Part shown: positions 1 to 8,338 of the stretch, piece by piece
How positions within the stretch are numbered: the first letter of the stretch is position 1
Layout of the letters: every line of letters begins with the position of its first letter
DNA from: Streptomyces sp. DG2A-72
Lineage (GTDB): Bacteria > Actinomycetota > Actinomycetes > Streptomycetales > Streptomycetaceae
Assembly (NCBI RefSeq): GCF_030499575.1
Contig: NZ_JASTLC010000001.1
Coordinates: 434,001-498,000, forward strand
DNA: 64,000 nt
Direction of reading: 5' to 3'
Translations under genes and position numbers: made by a program
The notes under the pieces: model-generated
Database searches by the model: none
Seen by the model: only the letters and a program-made list of their open reading frames with translations
What the model was told of the DNA's origin: nothing

Positions 1-1036
1 AGGCGAGGCGCCGTGTGGTGGCGGGCGGGGTGCGGCCGGTTTCGATGGCGTCGAGCAGCAGCCGGGTGGCGGCCTCGCCCATCGCCCGGTGCGGCAGCGC
101 GACCGAGGTGAGGGGCGGGGTCAGGAAGGCGGCCATGTGCTCCTGGTCGTCGTAGCCCACGATCGACAGCTCGTCGGGGACGATGATCCCGAGCCGGGTC
201 GCGGCGTGCAGGACGCCCGCCGCGACCCGGTCGTTGTAGCAGAAGATCCCGGTGGGCCGCCGGGCGGCGGGGGCGTCGGCGAGCAGCTGCTCGGCGCCGC
301 GGTAGCCGCCGGAGATCTCGCCTCCGGTCCGTACGACCCACTCCTTGGGGACGGTGATCCCCTCGGCCCGCAGCGCGTCCCGGAAGCCGCGCAGCCGCTC
401 CACCGACGCGATGTCGTCCTGCCCTCCCACCAGGCCGATCCTGCGGTGGCCCTGCTCCAGCAGCAGCCTCGCCGCCGTACGGCCACCGGCGCGCTCGGCG
501 GGGATGACGGAGGGCAGCGAGTCGTCCTCGGGCAGGCAGTTGGCGAGCACCGAGTGGGTGCGGTGCAGGCCTTCGGGGACACGGACACGACGCAGGGACA
601 TGGCCGCGTAGATGATGCCGTCCACCCTGCGGTCGAGGAGTTCGGCGACGGCCGCGTCCTCCTTGGCCGGGTCGCCGCCGGAGTCGACGGTCAGCACCAG
701 GTGCTCACTGCTCCAGGCCGTCTCCATCGCGCCCCGCAGCAGCCGGCCCGCGAACGGCGACGAGGCGATCTCGTCGGTGACCAGCCCGATCACGGCCGTA
801 CGACTGCGGCGCAGACCGCGTGCGAGAGGGTCGGGCCGGTAGCCGAGCTGGGCGGCGGCCTGCCGGATGCGTTCCTGGGTGGCGGGCGAGAGGTTGCCCT
901 GGGCGCGGCCGTTGAACACGAAGGAGACAGCGGTGTGCGACACGCCGGCCAGCCGGGCCACGTCCCGTGACGTGGGACGCGCGGTGCCGTTCGTCTTCCT
1001 GTCCTCGGCGCTGCCCATGCCGTCCGCCGCCCTCAT
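1..1036 (-). CDS. LacI-family transcriptional regulator (C-terminus beyond window)
   Basis: A LacI/GalR-type repressor that binds DNA through an N-terminal helix-turn-helix and senses a sugar-like ligand in a periplasmic-binding-protein fold. The reverse strand is open from the left edge to about 1036. It begins with a classic LacI HTH (TSRDVARLAGVSHTAVSF), followed by a hinge helix and core motifs such as SRTAVIGLVTDEI and GIFCYNDRVAAGVL. About 345 residues are visible, close to full family length, so only the last few are missing. The ATG at 1036 has GGGTGGGG just upstream; an in-frame ATG at 1018 is the alternative. It is divergent from the aldo/keto reductase at 1160, a plausible target. 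The ligand cannot be told from sequence. Confidence 0.9.
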   Translation of the reverse strand, partial: MRAADGMGSAEDRKTNGTARPTSRDVARLAGVSHTAVSFVFNGRAQGNLSPATQERIRQAAAQLGYRPDPLARGLRRSRTAVIGLVTDEIASSPFAGRLLRGAMETAWSSEHLVLTVDSGGDPAKEDAAVAELLDRRVDGIIYAAMSLRRVRVPEGLHRTHSVLANCLPEDDSLPSVIPAERAGGRTAARLLLEQGHRRIGLVGGQDDIASVERLRGFRDALRAEGITVPKEWVVRTGGEISGGYRGAEQLLADAPAARRPTGIFCYNDRVAAGVLHAATRLGIIVPDELSIVGYDDQEHMAAFLTPPLTSVALPHRAMGEAATRLLLDAIETGRTPPATTRRLA

Positions 1037-1159
1037 CCCCCACCCGTCCGGTTGATCACTCCTCAGCCTATCCGGCACCCGGAGGCATCGGCCCTGCCCG
1101 CCCGGGCGCGAAATCGCATACTGGCTGGACGACGACACAGTCAACGGGAAGGTCCGACC

Positions 1160-1990
1160 GTGCTCAGCATCCCGGCACACACGCTCAACGACGGTACGCA
1201 GATCCCCGCCATCGGCCTGGGCACCTGGCCGATGAACGACACACAGGCCGAGCAGGCGGTCGGCGCCGCGCTGGAGATGGGCTACCGGCTCGTCGACACG
1301 GCGACGAACTACCGCAACGAGACCGGAGTCGGCCGGGGCGTCGCGACCAGCGGCGTGCCTCGTGAGGAGGTCGTGGTGACCACGAAGCTTCCGGGACGGC
1401 ACCACGGTTACGAGGAGACCCTCGCCTCCTTCGAGGAGTCCCGCGGCCGGCTCGGCCTGGACTACGTCGACCTGTATCTCATCCACTGGCCGCTCCCCCG
1501 CGTCGACAAGTACGTCGACTCCTGGAAGGCCATGATCAAACTCCGCGAGGACGGCCTCGTGCGGTCGATCGGGGTCTCCAACTTCACGGCCGAGCACATC
1601 GAACGGCTGGAGAAGGAGACCGGGGTCCTGCCGTCCTTGAACCAGATCGAGCTGCACCCGCTGTTCCCGCAGGAGGACCTGCGGGCCTTCCACGCCGGCA
1701 AGGGCATCGTCACCGAGAGCTGGAGCCCGCTGGGCCGTGGCTCCCAGCTGCTGGACGATCCCGTCGTCACCGGCATCGCCGAGGCGCACGGGGTGAAGCC
1801 GGGCCAGGTCGTGCTGCGCTGGCACACACAGCTGGGCGCGCTGCCCATCCCGAAGTCGGCCAGCCCCGAGCGGCAGCGCGAGAACCTCGACGTCTTCGGC
1901 TTCGAACTCGATGACGCGCAGCTGGAGGCGCTCGCCGACCGCACTCACCGGCGCCTGGGCGGGGACCCCGAGGTGCACGAGGAGTTCTGA
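1160..1990 (+). CDS. Aldo/keto reductase
   Basis: A 276-residue NADPH-dependent aldo/keto reductase of the 2,5-diketo-D-gluconate reductase group, reducing carbonyls to alcohols in the cytoplasm. The AKR tetrad is present: Asp in RLVDTA, Tyr in TNYRNE, Lys in VVTTKLPG and His in LYLIHWP. The cofactor-binding end is also seen (LPIPKSASPERQRENLDVF). The start is the GTG at 1160, preceded by GGGAAGG at 1146-1152; the frame is open further upstream but without a better ribosome site. Length is normal. It is divergent from a LacI-type gene, which suggests regulation by a sugar-related ligand; that link is inference. Confidence 0.93.
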   Translation: MLSIPAHTLNDGTQIPAIGLGTWPMNDTQAEQAVGAALEMGYRLVDTATNYRNETGVGRGVATSGVPREEVVVTTKLPGRHHGYEETLASFEESRGRLGLDYVDLYLIHWPLPRVDKYVDSWKAMIKLREDGLVRSIGVSNFTAEHIERLEKETGVLPSLNQIELHPLFPQEDLRAFHAGKGIVTESWSPLGRGSQLLDDPVVTGIAEAHGVKPGQVVLRWHTQLGALPIPKSASPERQRENLDVFGFELDDAQLEALADRTHRRLGGDPEVHEEF

Positions 1991-2071
1991 GTCGGCTCCT
2001 CGATCAGGGGTACCCGGGGCCGTGCACCGGCGCGGGCCCCGCGTCACGGGGTGTCCGGGAAGGAGTCGCAG

Positions 2072-2686
2072 GTGGGAGAGCACGAACGGCTGCGGGACTA
2101 CCGCGGCAAGCGCCGTTTCGACCGGACCCGTGAGCCCGAGGGCCACCAGGCACCCTCCGGTGAGGAGCCCCGGTTCGTCGTACAGATCCATGATGCGAGC
2201 ACCCTGCACTTCGACTTCCGGTTGCAGGTCGACGACGTACTGAAGTCATGGGCGGTGCCGAAGGGGCCGTCGGCCGATCCCCAGGACAAGCGGCTGGCCA
2301 TGCCCACGGAGGACCATCCGCTGGAGTACGAGGAGTTCGAGGGCGTCATCCAGCAGGGCGAGTACGGCGGCGGGACCGTGATCGTGTGGGACCACGGCAC
2401 GTACGAGCCCCTCAGCCACGACCGCAAGGGGCGGCCCGTGGACTTCGAGGAGTCGCTGGCGCACGGCCACGCCACGTTCCGGCTCAACGGCTCGAAGCTG
2501 CACGGCGAGTATGCGCTCACCCGGTTCCGCGGTGGGAAGGACGACGGCGGGGGCGAAGCCTGGCTTCTGGTGAAGGCGTCCGGCGGGCGGGCCCGCGGGC
2601 ACGGCACCCCGGATCCCCGGCGGGCCCGCTCCGCGCGCACCGGCCGTACCCTCGCCCAGGCCGCCGCGGACGACCGTGAGGAGTGA
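2072..2686 (+). CDS. LigD-type 3'-phosphoesterase domain protein
   Basis: A 204-residue stand-alone version of the phosphoesterase (PE) domain found at the N-terminus of bacterial LigD. These domains trim 3'-phosphate or ribonucleotide ends before end joining. The PE signature is visible: FVVQIHDASTLHFDFRLQ (metal-binding His and Asp), SWAVPKGPS and TVIVWDHGTYEP. The GTG at 2072 has AAGGAG at 2060-2065. The GTG at 2051 is an in-frame alternative. The stop at 2686 lies against the start of a DNA ligase, so the two probably form a translationally coupled repair operon, a split form of what other bacteria encode as one LigD. Confidence 0.9.
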   Translation: MGEHERLRDYRGKRRFDRTREPEGHQAPSGEEPRFVVQIHDASTLHFDFRLQVDDVLKSWAVPKGPSADPQDKRLAMPTEDHPLEYEEFEGVIQQGEYGGGTVIVWDHGTYEPLSHDRKGRPVDFEESLAHGHATFRLNGSKLHGEYALTRFRGGKDDGGGEAWLLVKASGGRARGHGTPDPRRARSARTGRTLAQAAADDREE

Positions 2687-2691
2687 ACGGA

Positions 2692-3714
2692 GTGTCCGGC
2701 CTGCCGGCCACGCTGCCCGCCGAGCAGCGTCGGCTGCTGCGGAAGGCGCGCCCCGGGGCGGAGCTGGCCGCGCAACCGATGCTCGCCACGCTCAGTGACC
2801 GGCGGGACTTCTCCGGCGAGTGGATCTTCGAGCGGAAGCTGGACGGCGTCCGCGTGCTGGCCGTCCGGGAGCAGAGCCGGATTCTGCTCCTGTCCCGTGC
2901 GGGGCACCGCCTCAACGACACGTATCCGGAGATCGTCGACGCGCTCGCGGCCCAGGACTGCCAGGACTTCACCATCGACGGGGAGATCGTGGCGTTCTCG
3001 CACAGCCGCACCGACTTCGCCCGGCTCCAGCAGCGCATGGGGCTGACCCGGCCGCGGGACATCGCGGCGAGCGGTGTCGCCGTGACGTACTACGTCTTCG
3101 ACCTGCTCAGGCTGGACGGGTCGGACACCACCCGGCTGCCGCTGCGGACGCGTAAGTCCCTGCTGCGCCGGGCGTTGGCCTATCGCGCCCCGCTGCGGGT
3201 GACGTCCCACCGCAACGAGGGCGGTGCCGAACTGCTCGCCGACGCCTGCGCCCGCGGCTGGGAAGGGCTGATCGCCAAGCGCGCCGACGGCCCCTACCGT
3301 CCGCGCCGGTCCACGGACTGGCTGAAGCTCAAGTGCTCCCAGGGACAGGAGTTCGTCGTCGGCGGCTTCACCGAGCCGGCCGGCTCCCGCGTGGGTCTTG
3401 GCGCCCTGCTGCTCGGCTATCACGAGGAGGGCAGGTTCCGGTACGCGGGCAAGGTCGGCACGGGCTTCGACCGCCGCACGCTGCTCGCACTTCGCGAACG
3501 CCTCGACGACCTGCGCACCTCGTCATCGCCCTTCGACGACCCGGTGCGCGAGTCGGGAGCCCGCTGGGTGGAGCCGACGCTGGTCGCGCAGATCGCCTTC
3601 ACCGAATGGACCCGTGACGGGATGCTGCGTCATCCGAGGTATCTCGGGTTGCGCGACGACAAGCGTCCGCAGGATGTCGTACGGGAGCGTGTGCCGGACC
3701 GCGTGGCCGGTTGA
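2692..3714 (+). CDS. ATP-dependent DNA ligase (LigD ligase-domain type)
   Basis: A 340-residue ATP-dependent DNA ligase of the LigC/LigD class that seals DNA ends through an enzyme-adenylate. Motif I is ERKLDGVR with the adenylated Lys near residue 49. Later nucleotidyltransferase motifs are IDGEIVAF, WEGLIAKRADG and DWLKLKC, followed by an OB-fold domain ending near RYLGLRDDKRP. The GTG at 2692 has GAGGAG at 2678-2683. The GTG at 2683 would overlap the upstream stop but leaves no room for a ribosome site. It is co-oriented with the PE-domain gene. A second ligase of the same class lies at 31168-32157, and the Ku partner seen in this window is only a remnant (16.1-16.6 kb). Confidence 0.93.
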   Translation: MSGLPATLPAEQRRLLRKARPGAELAAQPMLATLSDRRDFSGEWIFERKLDGVRVLAVREQSRILLLSRAGHRLNDTYPEIVDALAAQDCQDFTIDGEIVAFSHSRTDFARLQQRMGLTRPRDIAASGVAVTYYVFDLLRLDGSDTTRLPLRTRKSLLRRALAYRAPLRVTSHRNEGGAELLADACARGWEGLIAKRADGPYRPRRSTDWLKLKCSQGQEFVVGGFTEPAGSRVGLGALLLGYHEEGRFRYAGKVGTGFDRRTLLALRERLDDLRTSSSPFDDPVRESGARWVEPTLVAQIAFTEWTRDGMLRHPRYLGLRDDKRPQDVVRERVPDRVAG

Positions 3715-3825
3715 CCCGCCTTCCCTCCAGGCCCGTCACCGGATTCGGTTCCCAACTGGCCTGCCGTGCCCCTATGTTCACAGGGCACGTCGTTGATCGT
3801 CCGTTCCCGCCGGGAGGCCGTTCCC

Positions 3826-4260
3826 ATGCGCATGTTCCTCCGTACCGCCATAACCGGGGCGGTCGCCGCCGTCACCTTCGCGACCTGTGGCACCGCCCAG
3901 GCGACCCCGCCCGGTCCGGGAGTCACCGGAAAAGTGATCGCCCAGACCACGGTCGGCGGCACCGACTACATCCTGCGGGAGATCACCGTCCCGCCCGGGC
4001 AGGGGACCGGCTGGCACTACCACGACGGTCCGCTGTACGCCGTCGTGCAGCAGGGCACGCTCAGCCACTTCGACTCCACCTGCGCGTCCGACGGCGTGTA
4101 CCCGAAGGGCAGCACCATTCAGGAACCGGCCGGGGCGGGCCATGTCCACATCGGCCGCAATCTGGGCGACACGCCGGTCGTCCTCGATGTGCTGTACGTC
4201 CTGCCGCACGGGGCGCCGTTGTCGCAGGACGCGGCGAATCCGGGCTGCCCGTTCGAGTGA
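3826..4260 (+). CDS. Secreted cupin-domain protein
   Basis: A 144-residue exported small cupin. The N-terminus is a signal peptide (MRMFLRT, a hydrophobic Ala/Val stretch, then GTAQA, with cleavage near residue 26). The mature part is one cupin barrel with GTGWHYHDGPLYAVVQQG, whose His residues are likely metal ligands, and later GHVHIG. Two Cys (in STCASDG and GCPFE) could form a disulfide outside the cell. The ATG at 3826 follows GGGAGG at 3812-3817. The stop abuts the convergent signalling gene. The substrate is unknown; catalytic or sugar-binding roles are both possible. Confidence 0.87.
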   Translation: MRMFLRTAITGAVAAVTFATCGTAQATPPGPGVTGKVIAQTTVGGTDYILREITVPPGQGTGWHYHDGPLYAVVQQGTLSHFDSTCASDGVYPKGSTIQEPAGAGHVHIGRNLGDTPVVLDVLYVLPHGAPLSQDAANPGCPFE

Positions 4261-6597
4261 TCAGGGCGGTGGCAGCGGCTGTTCGGCCCAGATGGTCTTG
4301 CCCCGGACCGTCTGCCGGCTGCCCCACCGCTGGGTGAGCTGGGCGACCAGGAGGAGGCCACGGCCGCCCTCGTCGTAGGCGTGTGCCCGGCGCAGATGCG
4401 GTGAGGTGGAACTGCCGTCGGAGACCTCGCAGATGAGGGTGCGGTCGCGGATCAGCCGCAGCTGGATGGGCGGTTCGCCGTAGCGGATGGCGTTGGTGAC
4501 GAGTTCGCTGACGACGAGTTCGGTGACGAAGGCGGCCTCGTCCAGCCCCCACGCGGCCAGTTGCTCGATGGCCTCCTGCCGGGTGACGGCCACGTGCGCG
4601 GGGTCCGGGATCACGTCCCAGGTGGCGACCCGGTCGGCACCCAGCGCCCGGGTGCGGGCGAGCAGGAGGGCCACGTCGTCGCTGGGCTCTTCCGGCAGTA
4701 CGGCCTTCAGCACCGTGTCGCACAGGGCGTCCAGGGTGTCGGTGCGGGCGGCCAGGGCCCGGCACAGCTCGGACGTGGCGTGGTCGACGTCGCGGTCCCG
4801 GTCCTCGATGAGGCCGTCGGTGTACAGGGCTACGACGGCTCCCTCGGGGAGTTCCAGCTCCACCGACTCGAAGGGCAGTCCGCCGACGCCGAGCGGGGGC
4901 CCGGCGTTGATCTCGACCAGCCGCGTAGTGCCGTCGGGGAGGACCACGACGGGCGGGGGGTGTCCGGCGGCGGCCATGGTGAGGTGGCGGGTGACGGGGT
5001 CGTAGACGGCGTACAGGCAGGTGGCGCCGAGTTCGGCGGCCTCTTCGTCGCGGTCGTCGGACGCCAGGTGGGTGACCAGGTCGTCGAGGTGGGTGAGGAG
5101 TTCGTCCGGCGGCAGGTCCACGTCGGCGAGGGTGCGGACGGCCGTGCACAGGCGGCCCATGGTCGCCGACGACGGGATGCCGTGCCCGACGACGTCGCCG
5201 ACGACCAGGGCGACCCGGCTGCCGGACAGCGGGATCACGTCGAACCAGTCGCCGCCGATGCCGGCGAGGGAGCCGGAGGGCAGATAGCGGTGGGCCACCT
5301 CGACCACCGCCTGTCCGGGCAGTCCGCGCGGCAGCAGGCTGTGCTGGAGGGCCAGCGCGGTGGTGCGTTCGCGGGCGAAGCGGCGGGCGTTGTCGACGCA
5401 GACGGCGGCCCGGCTGGCGAGTTCCTCGGCGAGGACGGCGTCGTCCGCGCCGTAGTCGTCGGGGTTGGCGATGCGGACGGCCACCGCGACGCCGAGCGTG
5501 ATGCCGCGGGCCCGCAGCGGTACCGCGAGCATCGAGTGGACGCCCTTGCGGTGGGGGCGGCCGGCCGGGGCCCGCGCGTTGCGTTCGGCGACCCAGCGCA
5601 CGAAGTCCGGCTCGCCCGCCTGGCCGAGGACGGCTCGCCCCTCCCGCAGGGCCCGGGCGGGCGGCGAGTACCCGGGGTAGATCTCCGAGTCGCCCAGGCG
5701 CACGGCGGCCTCCGGAGTGCCTTCGGTACGGGAGCCGTGGGCGACGCGGCGCAGGACGATCTCTTTGTCCAGTGCCGTAGGGGCTTCGTCCGCCCCGAGG
5801 ACCCAGTCGAGCAGGTCCACGCTGGCGAAGTCGGCGTACCGCGGGACCAGGAGTTCCACGAGTTCTTCGGCGGTGCGCACCACGTCCAGGGTGGTGCCGA
5901 TGGCGGCCGCCGCCTCGTTGAGCAGGGCCAGCCGCTGCCGGGCCCAGTACTGCTCGGTGCTGTCGAGGGCGGCCAGGGCCACGCCGGTCACTTCACCCGA
6001 GTCGTCCCGCACCGGCCACATCTCGATGCTCCAGGCGTGTTCCCGGTTGAGGGCGGGCGCGCCGGTGAAGCTCTCGGAGTGGACCGGCCAGCCCGTCTCG
6101 GCGACGCGGCGCAGATTGCTGTGGAAGTCCCGGCTGTGCTCGGCGTCCTCCACGGTCTCCAGGAAGGGCCTGCCCAGCAGCACCTCCTCGGGCACGCCCA
6201 TGACCCGGCAGGCCGTGTCGTTGACGCGCAGATAGCGCTGTCGCGTGTCGAAGACCGACATGGACATCGATGCCTGCTGGAAGGCCTGCCCCGCCAGGGT
6301 CGGCTCGGGGCCGCCGGGCCTGGCGGTGATCACATGTCCGCCAGGTGCGCCGTCCGGGCCCAGCACGGCGGTCGCCTGCACGGGGAGCGCCACGGTGGAG
6401 CCGTCGCGATGCCGCAGGACGACGGGGCCGGACAGCGCGGCCCAGGCCTCCGCAGACGGGTCCTCGGCGAGCAGATCGCGTGCCGCCCGTCCCACGACCT
6501 CCTCGGCCGGGTATCCGGTCAGCTGCCGGGCACCCTCGCTCCACCCCGTTACGACACCCGAGGAATCGATGATCACCGTGGCGGAGGCGTGCTCCAT
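4261..6597 (-). CDS. PAS/GAF/PP2C (RsbU-type) phosphatase with C-terminal anti-sigma ATPase domain
   Basis: A 778-residue cytoplasmic signalling protein of the kind actinomycetes use in partner-switching control of stress sigma factors. In order it has: PAS domain 1 (about 5-90), PAS domain 2 (about 108-215, with RYLRVNDTACRVMG), a GAF domain (about 235-400), a SpoIIE/PP2C phosphatase (about 430-640; IGGDWFDV and VVGDVVGHG carry the metal-binding Asp) and a GHKL ATPase of RsbW type (about 670-778; SELVTNAIRYG and the G-box DEGGRGLLL). Phosphatase and kinase activities that normally oppose each other are thus fused. The ATG at 6597 is chosen; a TTG at 6633 is in frame but less likely. Its partners could include the sigma factor at 39812, but that is inference. 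Confidence 0.92.
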   Translation of the reverse strand: MEHASATVIIDSSGVVTGWSEGARQLTGYPAEEVVGRAARDLLAEDPSAEAWAALSGPVVLRHRDGSTVALPVQATAVLGPDGAPGGHVITARPGGPEPTLAGQAFQQASMSMSVFDTRQRYLRVNDTACRVMGVPEEVLLGRPFLETVEDAEHSRDFHSNLRRVAETGWPVHSESFTGAPALNREHAWSIEMWPVRDDSGEVTGVALAALDSTEQYWARQRLALLNEAAAAIGTTLDVVRTAEELVELLVPRYADFASVDLLDWVLGADEAPTALDKEIVLRRVAHGSRTEGTPEAAVRLGDSEIYPGYSPPARALREGRAVLGQAGEPDFVRWVAERNARAPAGRPHRKGVHSMLAVPLRARGITLGVAVAVRIANPDDYGADDAVLAEELASRAAVCVDNARRFARERTTALALQHSLLPRGLPGQAVVEVAHRYLPSGSLAGIGGDWFDVIPLSGSRVALVVGDVVGHGIPSSATMGRLCTAVRTLADVDLPPDELLTHLDDLVTHLASDDRDEEAAELGATCLYAVYDPVTRHLTMAAAGHPPPVVVLPDGTTRLVEINAGPPLGVGGLPFESVELELPEGAVVALYTDGLIEDRDRDVDHATSELCRALAARTDTLDALCDTVLKAVLPEEPSDDVALLLARTRALGADRVATWDVIPDPAHVAVTRQEAIEQLAAWGLDEAAFVTELVVSELVTNAIRYGEPPIQLRLIRDRTLICEVSDGSSTSPHLRRAHAYDEGGRGLLLVAQLTQRWGSRQTVRGKTIWAEQPLPPP

Positions 6598-6664
6598 ATC
6601 GTCCAGAATGGCCCTCTTGCGGGGCCGTATCAACCGGCGCCGGCGCCTCCGTGCGGGTCCGAGG

Positions 6665-7132
6665 TCACTTCCGGTGGGCGCGCAGCGCCGCGAGGGCTCG
6701 GTCGGCGTGGGTGTTCATGCGCAGTTCGCTGTGCACGGCCTCGAGGACGGTGCGGTCCTCGGCGATGACGTAGGTGACGCGCTTGGTGGGCGCCATGGAG
6801 AAGCCTCGCTTGACCCCGAACTGTTCCCGGACCGTCCCGTCGACGTCGGACAGCAGCGGCATGCCCAGGGTGTGGCGCTCGGCGAACTCCTGCTGGCGCT
6901 CGACGGGGTCCCCGCTGATCCCGACCGGGCGGGCACCGACGGCGCCGAACTCGGCAGCCAGGTCCCGGAAGTGGCAGGCCTCGGCGGTGCAGCCGGGCGT
7001 GAGGGCGGCGGGGTAGAAGAAAAGCACCACCGGTCCCTCGGTGAGCAGTTCGGACAGGCGACGGCGGGTGCCGGTCTCGTCCGCCAGCTCGAAGTCCTCG
7101 GTCTTGTCCCCGATCCCTATGCGTCCGCTCAC
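6665..7132 (-). CDS. Peroxiredoxin, BCP/PrxQ type
   Basis: A 155-residue thiol peroxidase that reduces hydrogen peroxide and organic peroxides. The peroxidatic Cys sits in TPGCTAEAC (about residue 48), with a second Cys five residues on (about 53), the spacing typical of PrxQ/BCP enzymes. The thioredoxin-fold core (GPVVLFFYPAALTPG) and the GISGDPVERQQEF region are intact, and length is normal. The GTG at 7132 has GAGGGG six bases upstream; the frame runs on further upstream through AraC-like debris but has no ribosome site there. It lies just downstream of an AraC/MFS remnant. Confidence 0.93.
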   Translation of the reverse strand: MSGRIGIGDKTEDFELADETGTRRRLSELLTEGPVVLFFYPAALTPGCTAEACHFRDLAAEFGAVGARPVGISGDPVERQQEFAERHTLGMPLLSDVDGTVREQFGVKRGFSMAPTKRVTYVIAEDRTVLEAVHSELRMNTHADRALAALRAHRK

Positions 7133-7239
7133 TGTGTGCCCCTCATGTGATTCCTGCGCGCGATCACTGGAGCGTAACGCGGTCGTCTGCCCGTTCCCGA
7201 AGGGGGCAGGCCTCGAACGGGGCTTGTGGGAACGGCGAT

Positions 7240-7335
7240 TGTGCGTTCCGGGCGTGTAGCCGAACGAGCGGCGGAAGACGTCGACGAACGCGCTGGTGGA
7301 GGACCAGCCGCAGCGGTGGGCGACCGTGAGGTGGT
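7240..7335 (-). pseudogene. AraC-family regulator, C-terminal HTH remnant
   Basis: About 32 codons on the reverse strand match the second helix-turn-helix of AraC/XylS regulators: LTVAHRCGWSSTSAFVDVF, then RRSFGYTPG. Nothing upstream of about 7335 looks AraC-like. There the forward strand becomes recognisable as an MFS transporter. The piece has no start codon and runs into unrelated sequence toward the peroxiredoxin. I read it as the 3' end of a deleted regulator gene. Confidence 0.75.
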
Positions 7336-7669
7336 CGTACGCGCTGACCGTCCTCGCCGTCGCCGGGATCGTCGTCGTGCCCGGCCCCGCGGTCCACCTG
7401 TTCATCGCGCCGACGTCAGCGGGCCTGTACGTGCCGTTCTCGCTGCACATCACGCTCTGCCAGGGCTGTCTCCCCGGCGAGTGGGGACCGCGAGCGGGGT
7501 CACGCTGGGTCTGACGGTGAGCGTCGGCGGGCTCGCCGCCCCTGTCCTCGGCGCGGTCGCCGACGCCACGTCCCTGCGGACCGCGCTGCTCCCGCTCATC
7601 GCCCTGCCCGCACTGGGGCACCTGCTGCTGCGGGGCCTGCACGAGCCCGGCCGCCCCGCTCATGCCTAG
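7335..7669 (+). pseudogene. MFS exporter, C-terminal remnant with frameshift
   Basis: The forward strand carries two overlapping frames that together read as the last membrane helices of a 12-helix MFS drug exporter. The first is ALTVLAVAGIVVVPGPAV to GLYVPFSLHITL (about 7342-7480). The second, in another frame, is GVTLGLTVSVGGLAAPVLG to the stop at 7669. The switch near 7480-7490 needs a small indel. The first nine or so helices are missing. The 5' break coincides with the end of the AraC remnant on the other strand, so a single deletion probably fused the two decayed genes. Confidence 0.75.
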
Positions 7670-7670
7670 C

Positions 7671-8192
7671 TCAGGCCTTGCCCGCCGGTGCCACCGCCTC
7701 GGGTTCCGACTCGTCGTCGATGGCGTACGACAGGAAGTCGTCGACCATGCGGTGGAAGAGGGTGGCGAGCTGGCGCAGCTCCTCCGCAGACCAGTCGCCC
7801 AGGGCCAGTTGCATGCCGCGTGCGCCCGCGTCGCGGATGCTGTCGATGGCCTGGCGCCCCGCGTCGGTGAGCTGGATGCGCTGGGCGCGGCGGTCGTCGG
7901 GGTCCGGGACGCGGGTGACGTAACCGGCCTTCTGCAGTTGCTGCACCGTGCGGGTGACGTGCGAGGCCTCCACCCCCAGCCGGGTGGCCAGCTCCCCGGG
8001 GCGCAACGGCTCCGAGTCGGCGACCTGGCGCAGCAGCGCCACGGCGGCCCGGTCCAGCGGCACGCCGGCCAGGGCCATCAGCCGGTCGTGCTGCCGGGCG
8101 CGCGTGCTCAGGTAGGTGATGCGGGTGAGCGCCCGCTCGATCTCGATCACTTCCGGGGACGCGGGGGCATCAGGCAGCTGTGGTGTGGGCAT
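7671..8192 (-). CDS. MarR-family transcriptional regulator
   Basis: A 173-residue MarR-type winged-helix dimer that usually represses efflux or redox genes. DNA-binding features are LRPGELATRLGVEASHVTRT (recognition helix) and the wing VPDPDDRRAQRIQLT. The N-terminal dimerisation helix (VIEIERALTRITYLSTRAR) is shared with the broken chimera at 26563-27479. No good ribosome site precedes either the GTG at 8201 or the ATG at 8192. TAAAGT sits seven bases before the ATG, so a leaderless transcript from 8192 is plausible. A palindrome-like box (8214-8230) just upstream suggests autoregulation. Confidence 0.9.
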   Translation of the reverse strand: MPTPQLPDAPASPEVIEIERALTRITYLSTRARQHDRLMALAGVPLDRAAVALLRQVADSEPLRPGELATRLGVEASHVTRTVQQLQKAGYVTRVPDPDDRRAQRIQLTDAGRQAIDSIRDAGARGMQLALGDWSAEELRQLATLFHRMVDDFLSYAIDDESEPEAVAPAGKA

Positions 8193-8213
8193 ACGAGCCA
8201 CTTTACCATCTTG

Positions 8214-8230
8214 TTGCGTAACTCAATTAA
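8214..8230. promoter_or_regulatory. Putative MarR box
   Basis: TTGCGTAACTCAATTAA is an imperfect inverted repeat in the presumed promoter of the MarR gene at 7671-8192. A near copy, TTGCTTAACTCAAGTAA, lies at 27530-27546, upstream of the second (broken) MarR-like gene. The match between the two sites, each upstream of the same protein N-terminus, supports an operator role. The function is inferred. Confidence 0.55.
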
Positions 8231-8338
8231 TCTATGGCCCTTGTCCGGCTGTGCCGTGCCGGAGACGGCCCGTGCGAGGGCGCGTATCCATCGCGGGCGG
8301 TAGCGTCGTCAGTACGCCACGGATAGCGGAGAAGAATC

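Noticed and set aside
89..970. 293-codon forward frame at the left edge
   Set aside because: The opposite strand carries a convincing LacI protein with HTH and ligand domain over the same bases.
4561..6768. 735-codon forward frame opposite the PAS/GAF/PP2C gene
   Set aside because: Shadow of the real reverse-strand gene; composition is unlike protein and no ribosome site or motif is present.
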